A stretch of DNA of 27,682 nt from Chara braunii (GCA_003427395.1 BFEA01000186.1:783113-810794); one strand, 5' to 3'. Shown: positions 10,425 through 21,103, counted from the stretch's first letter. Notes: a model not told the origin generated them from the letters alone. A program made the numbers and translations.

Positions 10425-10560
10425 ATCATCGCGGATCCCATTGTAACCCGTCTAACGGGCTTTTCAGCGGGATTCAACGCAGATTCAACGTGCGTTGAAT
10501 ATTTCAACGAGGAACCCGCGTTGCATTGATTTTCAGACACACAGTCCACCGCTGCAGTCG
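10425..10560 (+). repeat. Dispersed repeat, copy 1, with ATTCAACG palindrome
   Basis: It shares an ordered series of blocks with 17,475-17,600: CGGA(T/C)CCCATT, CGTCTAACG, GGATTCAACGC, ATTCAACGTG, CCCGCGTTG and ACACACAG. In this copy ATTCAACG (10483-10490) and CGTTGAAT (10493-10500) form an 8+2+8 palindrome. It is probably the end of a repeat family; the other boundary is not visible. Confidence 0.5.
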
Positions 10561-11054
10561 GTCCCGCTCCGCTGCTAGAGAACAGAAAAAGGGTTTGGTA
10601 TACTCTATCCCCAGTATGGCAGACAAAATGAGTGTCATCAACGTTGAAGTCAATTGGACAGTATCCCTAGCATCACTGCCAAGACACGGAACAAGGTAAC
10701 TTTATAGCTGAAGTAGTTTAGTGGCAAGTCAAACCGGCAGCAGATGAAAAGTCTTTCTTAAGTTTGTTTGGTGGCCGACAAGCGGCCTGGTTCACAAGGA
10801 ACCCGCATCCCCGACCTTAAGATACTCAAACTCTCAAGCCAGAGACAATATGGAATGGACTGAAAAGTCAAGACAGGAAGAAGATTCAAAAATTTGAGAG
10901 AAACTCGTGCTTATGCAGGATGTAGAAGACCGCGATGAACTCAATCTGAAGTAAGGAAAAAAGAAAGAGGATGCAAAAAAGAGTGCAATTGTTGAGATGA
11001 GAAGAAGGGGACACTGTACATGGGGTAGGAGGTGGTGGAACTGGTACTAGGACC
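10561..11054. other. Interval without a recognisable gene
   Basis: Mixed sequence with purine-rich stretches. No frame, repeat or fold can be supported. Confidence 0.4.
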
Positions 11055-11375
11055 CTACTCACCGCCGAGGTAGTGGGAGCTCTGGGGGAAGGAGAGACTT
11101 GCGGCGCCATAGCGTGCTTCAAACTTTTTTTGAAAGTACTTCATCTTGGTCGGCGATGGAGTTCTCTCGTGCCAACTAGTGAGTGAGCGGCGCGGGTATG
11201 GCTTTGCGTAGCCATATCCTCGGACTTCCTCCTCTTCTTCCGCTGAACTGTACTCGGGCCTTGCACGAGGTGGCGGCTCTTCACGAGCCTTCCCAACTCT
11301 TCCACCTCTTCCTCTTCCGTGCCCACGACGTGCTTCTAGCATGGTCAAGAAAAGTCGGAAGAAAGGGACGAGCAA
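11055..11375 (-). CDS. Possible coding fragment, Arg/Gly- and Glu-rich, unknown
   Basis: The frame reads a basic RG segment (ARRGHGRGRGGRVGKAREE), then an acidic run (YSSAEEEEEVRGYGYAKPYP) and a Ser/Thr-Pro segment (LTSWHERTPSPTKMKYFQKK), closing with an amphipathic tail. The ordered change of composition and the residue choice are more protein-like than the other frames here. No domain is recognised and the start is arbitrary. It may be a single exon or a degenerate piece of a nuclear regulatory protein; a chance frame in purine-rich DNA is also possible. Confidence 0.3.
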   Translation of the reverse strand: MLVPFFRLFLTMLEARRGHGRGRGGRVGKAREEPPPRARPEYSSAEEEEEVRGYGYAKPYPRRSLTSWHERTPSPTKMKYFQKKFEARYGAASLSFPQSSHYLGGE

Positions 11376-12860
11376 CGACGAAGAACAAGACTAAGTGAGC
11401 ACTGTAAGAGTAAGAGGAGTATACTACTAAAGAAGAAAGAGAGGAGCGACAGTGGATCACGTAGGTTTGAATGCGCTGCAAAGAGAAAAATGCTAGCGCA
11501 CGATTACTCTGTGAGGACTTCACTGTGGTATGTACTGAAAATGAATGAGAATACCAACATTTGCCTCTCCTTTATACTGGTCACTGCCTCGTTTTGGCCC
11601 AGCGGGGACGTTGGGCGGGGGTTTGGTATCATGTCGGAGGGCGCGGTGTCCCGGCCCTCTGCTGCGTACCAGTCCATCCGTTCACTTACCGCTGTAAGCA
11701 TGGTACCAGTCCACAAGGTCGTGTGGAACTCACACGCCAGATACTGGGCTTCCCAGTGGTACCGCACAGGTTCAGTTCCCTGTCTTACAGGGTGCCGCCC
11801 TGTAGCCGAAGTGACCGTCAGGGTTGCCTAGCATGATAGAAAAGGGGGTAGCACGGTTAGCTGCGTGTTGGGCCCCGATGATCATGATCTGGGCTAAGTG
11901 CAGAAGTGGGATAGCGATAGTCCATTTGTTTTCTCAACTGCATGTCAGCCCCTATAGTCGTGTTTTGGGGTAGGTGCAGAAATGACAGTCACTACTAAAG
12001 GAAAAGGGGGGAAAGTTCCGGAAGGGAAAATAAAAAGAAGGAAAAAAAAAGGAAGACAAAAAAAAAAAAAAAAAAAAAAAAAACTTTTATCGAATTATGG
12101 CTTTAGTTAATCGGAAAGATCTAGAGGCGGTTTTGCTTTTGATTTATTTTTTATTACCTCCTTTTGTGACTTCGCGGGAAGGAGGGCAGACGTTTCATTT
12201 TCGAACTTCGATTGAAGTCTGGTGGTCTAGACTAACCCGACCCTTCAAGTATCGCACTGTGGATGACCTGTTTGGCTGAGTGCCGCCCAGTGGGACCCCA
12301 AAATAGGAGCACCCGCGGTCGCGTTGGTAGGAGACTCATCACCTCCTGCGGGAGGTCATGAGCCCCCTCCTTGCCATTGAACACGGGTACCCATGAGTGA
12401 TGTTTCGATGATCTCTTTTGAGGAGGGGGATGAACTGTTGGTATCCTGATTATGGGATTGTCAATTGCCAGGTCTACACTCCTTGGGTTGCGCTCCGGTA
12501 GTGACCGTTGAGAGTCATTCGAACTCTAATGATTATTTTATTAAAAAAAAAGAAAAAGAAAAGAAAAGGGGCTGAGTATTAAGGAAAGCAACAAATGGGT
12601 CATTTGGTTACAGGCTTGTCGGTGGGTATCAGGCATGCTCCCGCAGACCGAGAGTCGAGACGCTGGCCGTAGCTGGTTGTTTTATGGTACCTCGCCTACG
12701 TCGTGAGTTGACAGGCGAAGGCTACACGCTATTCGAAGTTGGCAGCCTGGTACCGTACCCAGTCTATTCAAGGGAGAATCGGCTATGGGGCGCTGCGACG
12801 GTCTTTATGGCTATAGAGCGGACTGTTGGAACCTGACAACACGTTGGTCCCCGATGTCCA
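11376..12860. other. Interval without a supportable gene; hairpin and poly-A
   Basis: It contains a perfect hairpin TACAGGG (11786-11792), TGCCG, CCCTGTA (11798-11804), and an A-rich stretch with an uninterrupted A run at about 12058-12083 that could be a retroposed 3' tail. The frames at 11.49-11.84 kb and 12.10-12.28 kb have no protein-like features. A second A-rich tract lies at 12540-12568. Confidence 0.4.
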
Positions 12861-12871
12861 GGGAGGGTCCC

Positions 12872-13276
12872 TGAATTAACGTTGTCCTGAACTACGATGG
12901 GGGAGACGAGGTGAAGTTAAAGGTCAACGTGGAAGGGGCGAGTGAAGAGGACATGAGGGACGCCCCGAAACTACGGGCTGCGGTCACTGAGGCAAAGAAC
13001 AGGGCGAAAAGAAGGTGTCGAAGGGATGGTGTTACGGTAGAGATGCGAGTAACAATCACGTATCATGAGGTGGAGACCTCCACTAATACGGTAGAACGCG
13101 AACAGCAGCATTTAGACCACAATTCGGAGGCTAAGAGTGAGGCCAGTGATCTAGGGGCGGAGACTTAGTCCTGGCACGAACCACAACAACGGAGGCGGGA
13201 TCACTCGGGGGCAGAGCCTGTAGAGAGCGGCCCTGAGGCCAAAGCCAACTCGCGACGGCGGGCAAGCGGACAGTAA
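12872..13276 (+). CDS. Small charged ORF interrupted by one TAG, unknown
   Basis: A frame open from just after a TGA near 12870 reads coherent text: a short hydrophobic start (INVVLNYDGGDEVKLKVNVE), an acidic segment, a strongly basic helix (AKNRAKRRCRRDGVTVEMRV), a beta-type ITYHEVE and a Glu/Ser-rich tail. It meets TAG at 13166-13168 but continues in the same frame for about 35 codons (DHSGAEPVESGPEAKANSRR) to TAA at 13274-13276. No ATG lies at the beginning, so it may be an exon or a gene fragment; an internal ATG near 12953 would give a shorter product. Function unknown. Confidence 0.35.
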
Positions 13277-16059
13277 GGCCTCAACGATGAATGTGCAGAG
13301 GGGACGAGACAGACGATTCACACGCGAGAGAGACTAGACCGTATGTGCGAGTGCAGTATGTGTGCTCGGGATGCTGACGTCAACTTGACTTCAGCGTGCG
13401 GGAAGCCAGAGAGAGGGGACGCGTGTGAACTAGGGTGAGAGAAAGTCGCCACTGCAACCTTCTCGGATGAGCAGACAAGAGACAGGTTTTAGCATGCTCA
13501 CTATGTAAGGCTCATGCGGGATGATGTGACGGGGAGATTAATTTTATCACTGTTATCGGAAGGTGACTGTGACAGTGTCGCTAATAAGCGGTTTTTCAAG
13601 TAAGTGACAAACCACTTTCGAGGTAAGGAGGACTAGTTATTGAGGTTGGTCTCCACGATTTCCAATGTTCATTATTTGATAATAAATGTGAAGGTCTCGC
13701 TCTGATGTAAGTATGGAACAATTGCTTGCTCGACTCAGAAGTTTTGGAGAAGATTTGATTGAAAAGACATTGGTGTGATTTTATCCTAATTACATCGGAC
13801 GATTAGGCTTCTACCGCCAAGATCATTCAACTGTTTTTCCAGGGAACATATGTTGAACAGTCTTTCTTTACTCTGGTCACTACAACAGAAAGGGGAGGCA
13901 GCGGGGACCAGGGAGATCTCCCGACTCGTGATCCTCCTTTGCTATAGTTAATGGGTAAGAGGTTGTTTGTCTTGCGGAAAATAACTTATCTACTAGCAAA
14001 ATATTTACTGGATGGTGACTAAAGTTTGCGGCTCTAGTGTATATACTCCTCGCTCGGGAGGGCTGAGAAGTTATAAAGAGTCGCAGCTTGGTTAGACCGT
14101 CAGATTAAAGGAGAACAAGTGTCAACAAAGAAGATATGAGTGAGAATTGGGTGCAGTGACATTCTGTACTGCATGGACTGAGTTGCCACGCCCAGTCTTA
14201 CACTTGTGCAGCCTATGAAGAGATCAAGTCCGACCACTCTCTGAGCGAGGGTCATCCTCAGTTGCTCCTAGCGTGGGTGGACTGTCTTAATTATACGCTT
14301 GTACCCACATGCGCTACAAGCAGGACCCATTTTCAGCAGCCCCAGGTTCAGCAAGGGGGGGGGTATGAATTATTCTAACTAAAACGTTGCAACAGTTTAT
14401 TCTCCCTTTGTCACTGCTCCCCGGGTGACTGAGAAGCTAATTAGGAAAAACGGGCATTCTCTTGCTTTCAGTACTCAGGTGAAAGCAGAGCCTATTTAAT
14501 TTTGATCAAGTAGACCGGCTTTCCCCATGCAGTAAACGGAATGGGAATGACAAAAAGTTAAGTAACTATTTTCAAATCACAATTCTGTGGGTGACTCCAA
14601 ATGGGTCCGTGGTTAAGATTACAGGTCGGATTTTCATCCTCTGATAACTCATGTAATATGTGAGTTGTAAATGTCGTTGTTGACATGGAGCGTATCATTC
14701 GAACGGGAAAACAGTCTCTGAGAAGTGTTCTATATGTTATCCGATTGGAGGGGTGTTACCCCCAATAGTCCTAAAGGCTTTAAACTCTAGCTGTAGCCCG
14801 CGCGTTGCCCTAGCTGAGGTCATCACCTGAAGTAGTCTAAAACTACTTCGAGCTAGGCATGCTCAATGCGGCGCGCAGACAGAAGACGCCCTTGACAAAG
14901 TCACGTGATCATTTTTCCCTCACCACCCATGAATAAATCTTATACAGTTTGGGTGTTTACCAGTAAAACCCAACAGCAGACAGTATGCCGGTGTCTCTAC
15001 TGTTAGTAGTGGCTGAAGACTTTATAGGAAGTCGTCGCAAGACAGTGAGCTACAAAATCCCAACAACTTCCGGAGAGTAAGAAGAGGGAAGATCAGAGTC
15101 ATGTATAATAAACACACTCTAGTGATGTCTGGTGCCCTCTATAGGGGTTTGGCAAAAAAAAAAATCTAATGTCTAAAGAGACTGAGGTCTACGAAAAAGA
15201 TGCTGAGAGAGATTGCAGTTGAAAGGGCTAAATACTATCACCGGTTTATAGAGTATGTCTTGTACTTCTACCGTTCTACGGTACAAAGGGGGAGGTGCAC
15301 GTCACTTACTCGTTCATAAAGACTGTTGATCAAACCCGAAAGACTTTCAATAACTAGTAGGAAATGTTTTAATTTGTGAGATCAGTTAGGAAGGGTTCGA
15401 AGACAAAGAGGAGACGGAGGAGGAAATAAAATCTCGAGGGCAGCTTGCATGATACAGTACAGAACAAACAGGTGTGAGGATATCAAGACAGGTCGCACTG
15501 CATCCTCCAGAAAGCAGACGTGAAAAGAGAACATGCAACAATGTTGAAGAGACATCAGTAATTTAGTATACGGCGCATCATCAGAACCTGATCAGTAAAC
15601 CAATCAGCAACAAGCCACAGAAATAGTCAGAAAGCCGGTAGTGAAAAAACTATTCTTATGAAGTGCTGATCAGTCATTTCCAGTCAGCAAGTACCGTTTC
15701 ATAAATTGTGGTTTTCTCAACGTTTTGATGTCAGGTGATCAGCATCTGGTCACTTGATATCTCGATATCTGATCAGTGTTTTTTATTTTAACGCTCAATC
15801 AGTATTCAAGCATTTTTTTTATTCAACATTCAATCAGTGTTTAGATAACACTCAACAACCTCTAGTCATTCCTATCTGCATCAAAGATCGACATCAATCA
15901 AATTGTGCCTTCCTCTAGGTATACTGATTTAGCTTCAGCACCAGGCATTGCGCATGAGTACAGTTCAGTCATCCTCAATTCGAAGGGTCAATTTTCACCA
16001 GGCTCAACAATATTGCTTCTAAAGATGCCTTTCGGCACCGATATGTCAGTATAGTCAAT
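13277..16059. other. Long interval lacking reading frames; scattered folds
   Basis: No frame of 60 codons or more exists on either strand across nearly 2.8 kb, although the rest of the window averages several per kilobase. Visible structure includes an inverted repeat at 13373-13395 (GCTGACGTCAA, C, TTGACTTCAGC; one mismatch) and the three-way-junction fold at 14800-14880. There are many GATCAGT/CAGTCA-type words at 15.5-15.85 kb and one diverged relative of the 23.3-23.9 kb array near 15,480 (ATCAAGACAGGT). I see no promoter or RNA gene that can be named. Confidence 0.45.
14809..14857. other. Three-way-junction fold (candidate structured RNA or cruciform)
   Basis: Outer stem CCTAGCT (14809-14815) pairs with AGCTAGG (14851-14857). 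Inside are two adjacent hairpins: AGGT-CATC-ACCT (14817-14828) and GAAGTAGT-CTAAA-ACTACTTC (14829-14849). Only single unpaired G residues separate the stems. Further out, GCGCG/TTG on the left can pair with CAA/CGCGC on the right, extending it to about 14800-14880. All listed stems are perfect. Transcription is not shown by the sequence. Confidence 0.4.
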
Positions 16060-16595
16060 TTAAAAAAAAGAGAATTTTCAATCTTCGTTGTTCTTACCAG
16101 CTTCGTCTCAGACACAAACCACGACCTTAGACCGTATGTAAAGAAGGGCAAGGAGGTTCATGATCACTTTGACTCAAGGAGTACCTTGAGGAGAGGGAAA
16201 GTGAGCTTGATGAGAGTGGTACCAAACTGATTCGCAACTACGGACCCAAACTCTACACTTACGACACTAAGCCTCCAGTACCCTTCATTCTTACGGATGA
16301 CACTAATTGGGGTGACCTGGTGGATCTAGCCAAGAGGTACATTTCGTCTGCAGTAATTGATTATGAGGCCGTGACCGAACTATCAGAGTTTTGACATCTC
16401 AGACGAGGGGTTTTTTCCCAACCATATCTTCCTACTGTATGGGAGGAGTTTTGCGCTGTGGTTGACTTTCGTATCATGGGACTTGGATGAAAGTGCTCAG
16501 AACTAGCAGGTTTCATGTGGCTCTATATCGAGAGACCACAGCCTCAGAGAGTACGGAGACTTGGCCGGAAGCACAAGAGACATGTAGCAAAATGA
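16060..16595 (+). pseudogene. Pseudogene of unknown family, split by three frameshifts
   Basis: Protein-like text continues across three frame changes: 16060-16173 (motif NHDLRPYVKKGKEVHDHFD), 16176-16394 (motifs KLIRNYGPKLYTYDTKPPVP and DDTNWGDLVDLAKRYISSAV), 16396-16500 (motif FFPNHIFLLYGRSFALWLTF) and 16503-16595 (motif GFMWLYIERPQPQRVRRLGR with a basic tail, ending TGA). Each junction is one or two bases. The text is unrelated in residue choice to shadow frames on the other strand. I do not recognise the family. The basic C-terminus and alternation of charged and aromatic segments would suit a nucleic-acid-associated element protein, but that is a guess. Confidence 0.5.
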
Positions 16596-16980
16596 GAGAT
16601 TGAGTGTGAGATTCAGAGAGATGAGTGAGGACTCTTGACATGTGGTGGTCATGCTCTCTGCATGTGTACTCTCTGAGATTATTATGGGTTCTCATTCTTC
16701 CCTCATTTATCCTTGTGACCTTGTCATTGCTTGAGTCGGTCAGTCCTGCATCCTTTACATTGTCTTGCTCAGTGATCATGTTCTCTGACGATCCTGTCGC
16801 AGTTCTCAAAATGAGTAAATTGGCAAAATTGATGCATGCATGACATATCAGAATTTTGTGATTTTTATTTGCGTGGTTCTTTGCTGTTAGAAATCAAAAT
16901 AAAAGATTCCTAAGACCGGGGATTGGCGAAGACCGTAATTGAAGGGTCTCGCTCGAAGCTGGACGCACACAACAGGAAGG

Positions 16981-17231
16981 GATTTGCATTAATTAATTTA
17001 TTTTATTTATTGTAAAATAATTAAAAATCCTGCGTGACAGCCTGTTGGTCTTTTGGTCGCCCGAAGTGACCCAACTAGAAAAAGTCGCGCACACTCGTTG
17101 GACATGATTTGCATGAATTAATTTATTTTATTTATTGTAAAAATAATTAAAAATCCTGTGTGATAGCCTGTTGGTCTTTTGGTCGCCCGAAGTGACCCAA
17201 CTAGAAAAAGTCGTGCACACTCGTTGGACGT
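16981..17231. repeat. 125-bp tandem duplication
   Basis: Two copies, 16981-17105 and 17106-17231, begin GATTTGCAT and run through an AT-rich part (TTTATTTTATTTATTGTAAA) into CCTGTTGGTCTTTTGGTCGC and a CACTCGTTGGAC end. They differ at only a handful of positions, so the duplication is fairly recent. No coding frame is preserved. Confidence 0.8.
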
Positions 17232-17474
17232 GGGACAAACAACGTTTGTCGCATTGAAGTCTTTGGGTTTGCGCGACAAATGAAGTGCGGCCGAGTGAAA
17301 CAGCCTTCTCTGTAGTCGTTTTCCCTGCCCTGCACGACGTCTGCCAGTAGCGGGGTCGGTTTTTGTTTTAAAAAAAAAGGAAAAAAAAATTGAGGGCATA
17401 AGGTGGTACCCAACTGAGCCAAGAGGCCACTGTATCACCCCAGACCCTCCGAAAAACCCCCTACCCTCCTGCTA
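17232..17474. other. Interval without a recognisable gene
   Basis: A GC-balanced stretch with short A-rich tracts near 17370-17390. The minus-strand frames here have no motif and overlap the tandem duplication, so I do not call them. Confidence 0.4.
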
Positions 17475-17600
17475 ACTGCACGGAATCCCAGTTCGCGGAC
17501 CCCATTTTTTCGCGTCTAACGTGCGTTTACACAAGGATTCAACGCGAATTCAACGTGGGACCCGCGTTGAATCAAAAATCGGACACACAGCACGCGCACA
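17475..17600 (+). repeat. Dispersed repeat, copy 2, with GATTCAACGCG inverted repeat
   Basis: This is the second copy of the repeat at 10,425-10,560. GATTCAACGCG (17536-17546) and CGCGTTGAATC (17563-17573) form a perfect 11-bp inverted repeat around a 16-nt centre. It runs directly into the CA microsatellite through ACACACAG; copy 1 also ends at ACACACAG, so the microsatellite may have grown from the repeat's end. Confidence 0.5.
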
Positions 17601-17832
17601 TACACACACAAACACACACATACAAAGCCACGCATACACACACACATACACACACACACATGCACACGCACACACACACACGCACACGCACACGCACACG
17701 CACACGCACACACGCACAGACACGCATATAAACACACGCACGCACACATGCACACACACATGCACATACACACTCTCTCTCACGCGTGTGCGCGCGCGCT
17801 GAGAGACACCGAGAGAGAGAGAGAGAGAGAGC
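17584..17832. repeat. CA/TG microsatellite followed by GA microsatellite
   Basis: Imperfect (CA)n with CG and TA interruptions runs to about 17774, then CTCT and alternating CG/TG, then (GA)n to 17832. Several His/Thr- and Cys/Val-rich frames on both strands are products of this repetition and are not genes. Confidence 0.9.
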
Positions 17833-17851
17833 AACTATGTTAGAGCTGCAT

Positions 17852-18684
17852 TGTCGAGCACATCGGCCCCCACGCAAACGAGGGTCCTCCCAGCCATGTC
17901 ACGTAGGAGATAAACAAAACACAATCCGAGACAACTTAGGACGATGCATAAATAATCCCGCGAGCCGCCGAGACGGTACGCGGTCGCATCGTCCCTCGCC
18001 GCTCTGGCCAGGTGCGCCAGCGATACATCATGCGGTCCCGTACGACAGGATAGGTTCCCACAGGGCATAAGCTACCTTCCCTAAGGGGTTGTCACCACCC
18101 TTAGGGGTGTATCCCTACCGAGCTACTCACGCACATGCGAAAGCTTTTAGATGCAATTCCAGAGGTAGCCGAGGGCGTTTGCTCGTTCGCCGTAGTATAG
18201 GTACGCTTGGTTAACGCCAAGTGGACCCGATCGCCCTCCGTTTCCAGGGCGCTGATCTCCTAGGTGCGAAGCAGACGTCGGTCGACTAGGGCGGTCTCGA
18301 CCAAGCGTGAAACCACAAAATTGATCCTAGTCCCTTAGACACACAATAAAAAAAAGTTACAATGTCCACAAATGATTACATCAAAAGAAATCGACCGTCA
18401 CCGACACAATTATATATTCAACCCAAAGTAATATCCGGGAGAATCCAAATCATCACTTGATACATCCAACAACACGATATCAAACACAATCCGACCACCC
18501 CGGGTCGAATTTCACAAAACAATCATACAATCGCCAACGTTTGACCTGATGTAGTCGGACTGCCTTAGTTTTGACATGATGAGACGCGCCGCCAAAGTTA
18601 TTCATCCCAACTAACGCCGACCTATGATTAAACACGCGTGCGCCTGTATCCATACATTCTCAATCTTCCTGGATAACAGGTTGC
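17852..18684 (-). repeat. 3' LTR (minimum extent)
   Basis: The segment matches 26815-27682 throughout. It starts TGTCGAGC (plus-strand view), giving the CA end of a minus-strand LTR. The true other end lies beyond 18684 and cannot be placed because its partner leaves the window. Conserved features in both copies are a perfect 9-bp hairpin, CCCTAAGGG (18079-18087) with CCCTTAGGG (18098-18106), and an AT-rich site reading TATATAA on the minus strand (18410-18416), a candidate TATA box. This copy lacks two short segments present in the other LTR. Confidence 0.85.
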
Positions 18685-20246
18685 TTCGTGGATGACTCTT
18701 AATTAACGGCATTGCTTGACGTGTTGCATGCCTCTTCTCTAGGAAGTGGTCTGTGAATACTCCTTCCCCTCGCCCGAGCCCGCAGCCCTGGATCTTAAAG
18801 GTTGGGCCGTCATCACCGAGTCGGCAAAGTACCACCCCCGACGAGTCGAGTCCACTCNAAGTCGNTAACAGGGCNGGCTCCTAAAGCATACGAACCCCCG
18901 TCTTGGATGCTTCCTAGAGAAAAGAGAATGCGTTCACTGCAAGTCGTTTTCAATTATTCTCATTCCTTCTCGGTTCTCGATAACTTAGACGTAAAGAAAT
19001 TGAATGAGATAGAGAATGAGAATCACTTTGACAGATATAGATATAGAAGGTCATTCCAGATAAAATGTGTCAATCCTGGGAAAATGCTAAGTCCAATTGA
19101 CTGCATTTTCATTTTATTCACAAGTTTTCTTTCATGGCACCCATTGAAATTACCCATTTCAGAATTCAGGTACTTTTGTCATACAGGCAAGTGAAAGATA
19201 GAAACATGACAATCCTCATCTCCATCCCAAATAGGCAATGCCAATCTTCATAGCAAGCATCCTTCTACCTACCTGCACAACATGCAAAGAAAACAAGTTC
19301 AAAAGAAACCAGTACAATCCCAGATTCCAGTCATACTTTTTCATTCACATGCATGACTCACACAACTTTCCTCCGCCTTTTCCTTTGAACATTCAAAACA
19401 ACAAGGTCAAGCAAAGCGTGGTTTCACACAGGTGTGAAGGAAAATCTGAGTCATTCGATTGACCTTGATTGAAGTTTAATCCGGCTCACTCAAGAAAGCC
19501 GATAAATATTCCAGCCGAAGTTGAAAAAACGATCGCCGTTGAAGCCGGAAATATGCCGCTCACAACCTCACAACTCGTGGTCGTTCCACTTAACGACAGC
19601 CACCTCACCCTCCAAGTGCTCGTATGAGCGACAGTCACGTCCACTAAAAGACTCAAGCGAGATAGCCCTCTAGGAGGGTGTTCTCAACAATGAGTCCCAT
19701 GTGACCCTAACAATCCCAACTGTACTCCCCCCCCCCAAGGATACTTTCAACCAACTACAAGTCCACGCCTTCTTCAGGTACCACGTACGCTCACAATAAC
19801 CACCACAATATGTCGGCTCTGATCTTCCAAATCAGACCCACTTGGTCCCAAAATGGTCTCAGATGGAACCACGTCGCCGCTACAGCACTGGATGGTCTCA
19901 CTCTCAAATCCCGCTTGCGTTGCGCGCCGCCAAAAAAATAAAGGTGGCCCTGGTTGAAATTGCATGTGCCGCGAGCCTCCCAAAAATAAGGTTGTCTTCT
20001 NGCGCAAACCGCAAGCGCTGCAACTCCAATAGTCACTGTCGCGGGCACTCACTCTGCGTCCTCCTCATGTCACCAGCCCACGCACCACAAAAAAATATGC
20101 GGCCCACTGCTTGCTGCGCCGTCAACCCGGTACCACGNCTGCCCCGCAACACCAACGTCAGATCAGACACAAAACGGTATCCACTAANGCAAAACCTTTA
20201 TCAATCTTCCCTCACAATAGTGTTGCCGACGTGCCAAAAACAACCA
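18685..20246. other. Element interior, no gene seen; assembly Ns
   Basis: It contains the unresolved inner end of the 3' LTR and three single Ns at 18858-18875. The frames at 18.80-19.46 kb and 19.77-20.27 kb show no motif and read like chance. No polypurine tract next to the LTR could be fixed because the LTR end is unknown. A short C run sits at about 19728-19737. Confidence 0.4.
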
Positions 20247-20470
20247 GCAGCACTTCCGCACCACTGCCGTTAAATCCTGTGCAGCCGCCGTAAAATTTCG
20301 GCAGCGTTTCCACACCACCGCCNTTAAAACTTGTGCANCCGCGACAAAATTTNGGCAGCGTTTCCGCCGCACCGCCGTTACAGCCGCCGCAAAATTTCGG
20401 CAGCGTTTCCGTAGTACTGGCAAAAATACACTGCCGCCGCCGTGCAAAACGGNCAGAGTTTCCCCNGCAC
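20247..20470. repeat. 54-bp minisatellite, about 4-5 diverged units, phase-preserving
   Basis: The core GCAGCGTTTCC (or variants) recurs at 20247, 20301, 20355, 20400 and 20453, that is at 54, 54, 45 and 53 bp. Units also share CACC(A/G)CCGTTA and GCCGCCGTAAAATTT. The near-constant multiple of nine keeps frames open; on the minus strand this gives a repeated Glu-Thr-Leu-Pro-Lys-Phe-Tyr/Cys-Gly-Gly-Cys text. Several Ns fall inside the units, as expected where reads of similar copies were collapsed. Coding status is unknown. Confidence 0.6.
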
Positions 20471-21057
20471 CGCTTGCCGAATAACCCTNCCGCAAACGGC
20501 AATACCTCCTGCTGGCACCCCGCAACACGGCGGCTATGGCAGCCTCTCCTCCAACCTGCAGACCTCCACTCTCCACCTCAGCACCTCCACCGGCAGCACC
20601 GCCCTTCTCCAGCAACAGGCAGCAGCCAGCCAGCATTCACTCAAGTGAATGCCCCAGCAGCACTGCCACAAGTGTGATGCTGCTGGGTGGAGTGCTGGCT
20701 TTTATAGTNAGTCGAAGGCATGTGGGCAGCTGCCTTGCCCACAGCCAGGCAAAAATTCGTCAGAGCTCCTGGCCCTTGATCTAAATCAATGGCCAGAAGC
20801 CCTATGCCTTGGTTTTCCCCTTAGGGAGCCAAGGTCATCACTTCCCAGAAGCACCTGGCCGCTTCCCAGGCTAGATGCCTCTCGAAATGGTTGTACTCGG
20901 CCATTTCGGGACGGCCTGTTCAACTGAACAAGCACTGTCTCATCAGCCCCTAGAACCTTCTAGGGGCTGCACCTGTTCTACGGTCGTGGCCACTTTCGCG
21001 GCCACTACACTTATCAAAAACAAAACGAAACAAGAAAAAGAAGAAAAGAAAAGAGAA

Positions 21058-21103
21058 GACTTACCTGGGCCGTAGTCACGTCGCAACAGCCGCCAGGTAA
21101 GTC
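21058..21103. other. Palindrome with splice-donor consensus in both arms
   Basis: GACTTACCTGG (21058-21068) and CCAGGTAAGTC (21093-21103) are perfect 11-bp inverted arms. Each strand therefore carries CAGGTAAGT, the optimal 5' splice-site string. It is followed by a CT-rich run (21104-21142). Confidence 0.5.

Noticed and set aside
12511-12527. tRNA T-arm (5-bp stem, 7-nt loop containing TTCGA)
   Set aside because: No A box, anticodon arm or acceptor stem lies at the needed distances.
14809-14857. Hammerhead ribozyme
   Set aside because: The arrangement of stems and CTGA/GAA words is suggestive, but the A of the CUGANGA core is absent, stem II would have to use core bases, and the cleavage triplet is not canonical.
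17516-17877. Several 85-101 codon frames rich in Cys/Val or His/Thr
   Set aside because: They are translations of the CA/GA microsatellite.
18800-18900. Polypurine tract and exact inner end of the 3' LTR
   Set aside because: Candidate purine runs exist on the minus strand, but without the full 5' LTR and with three Ns present no boundary can be chosen.
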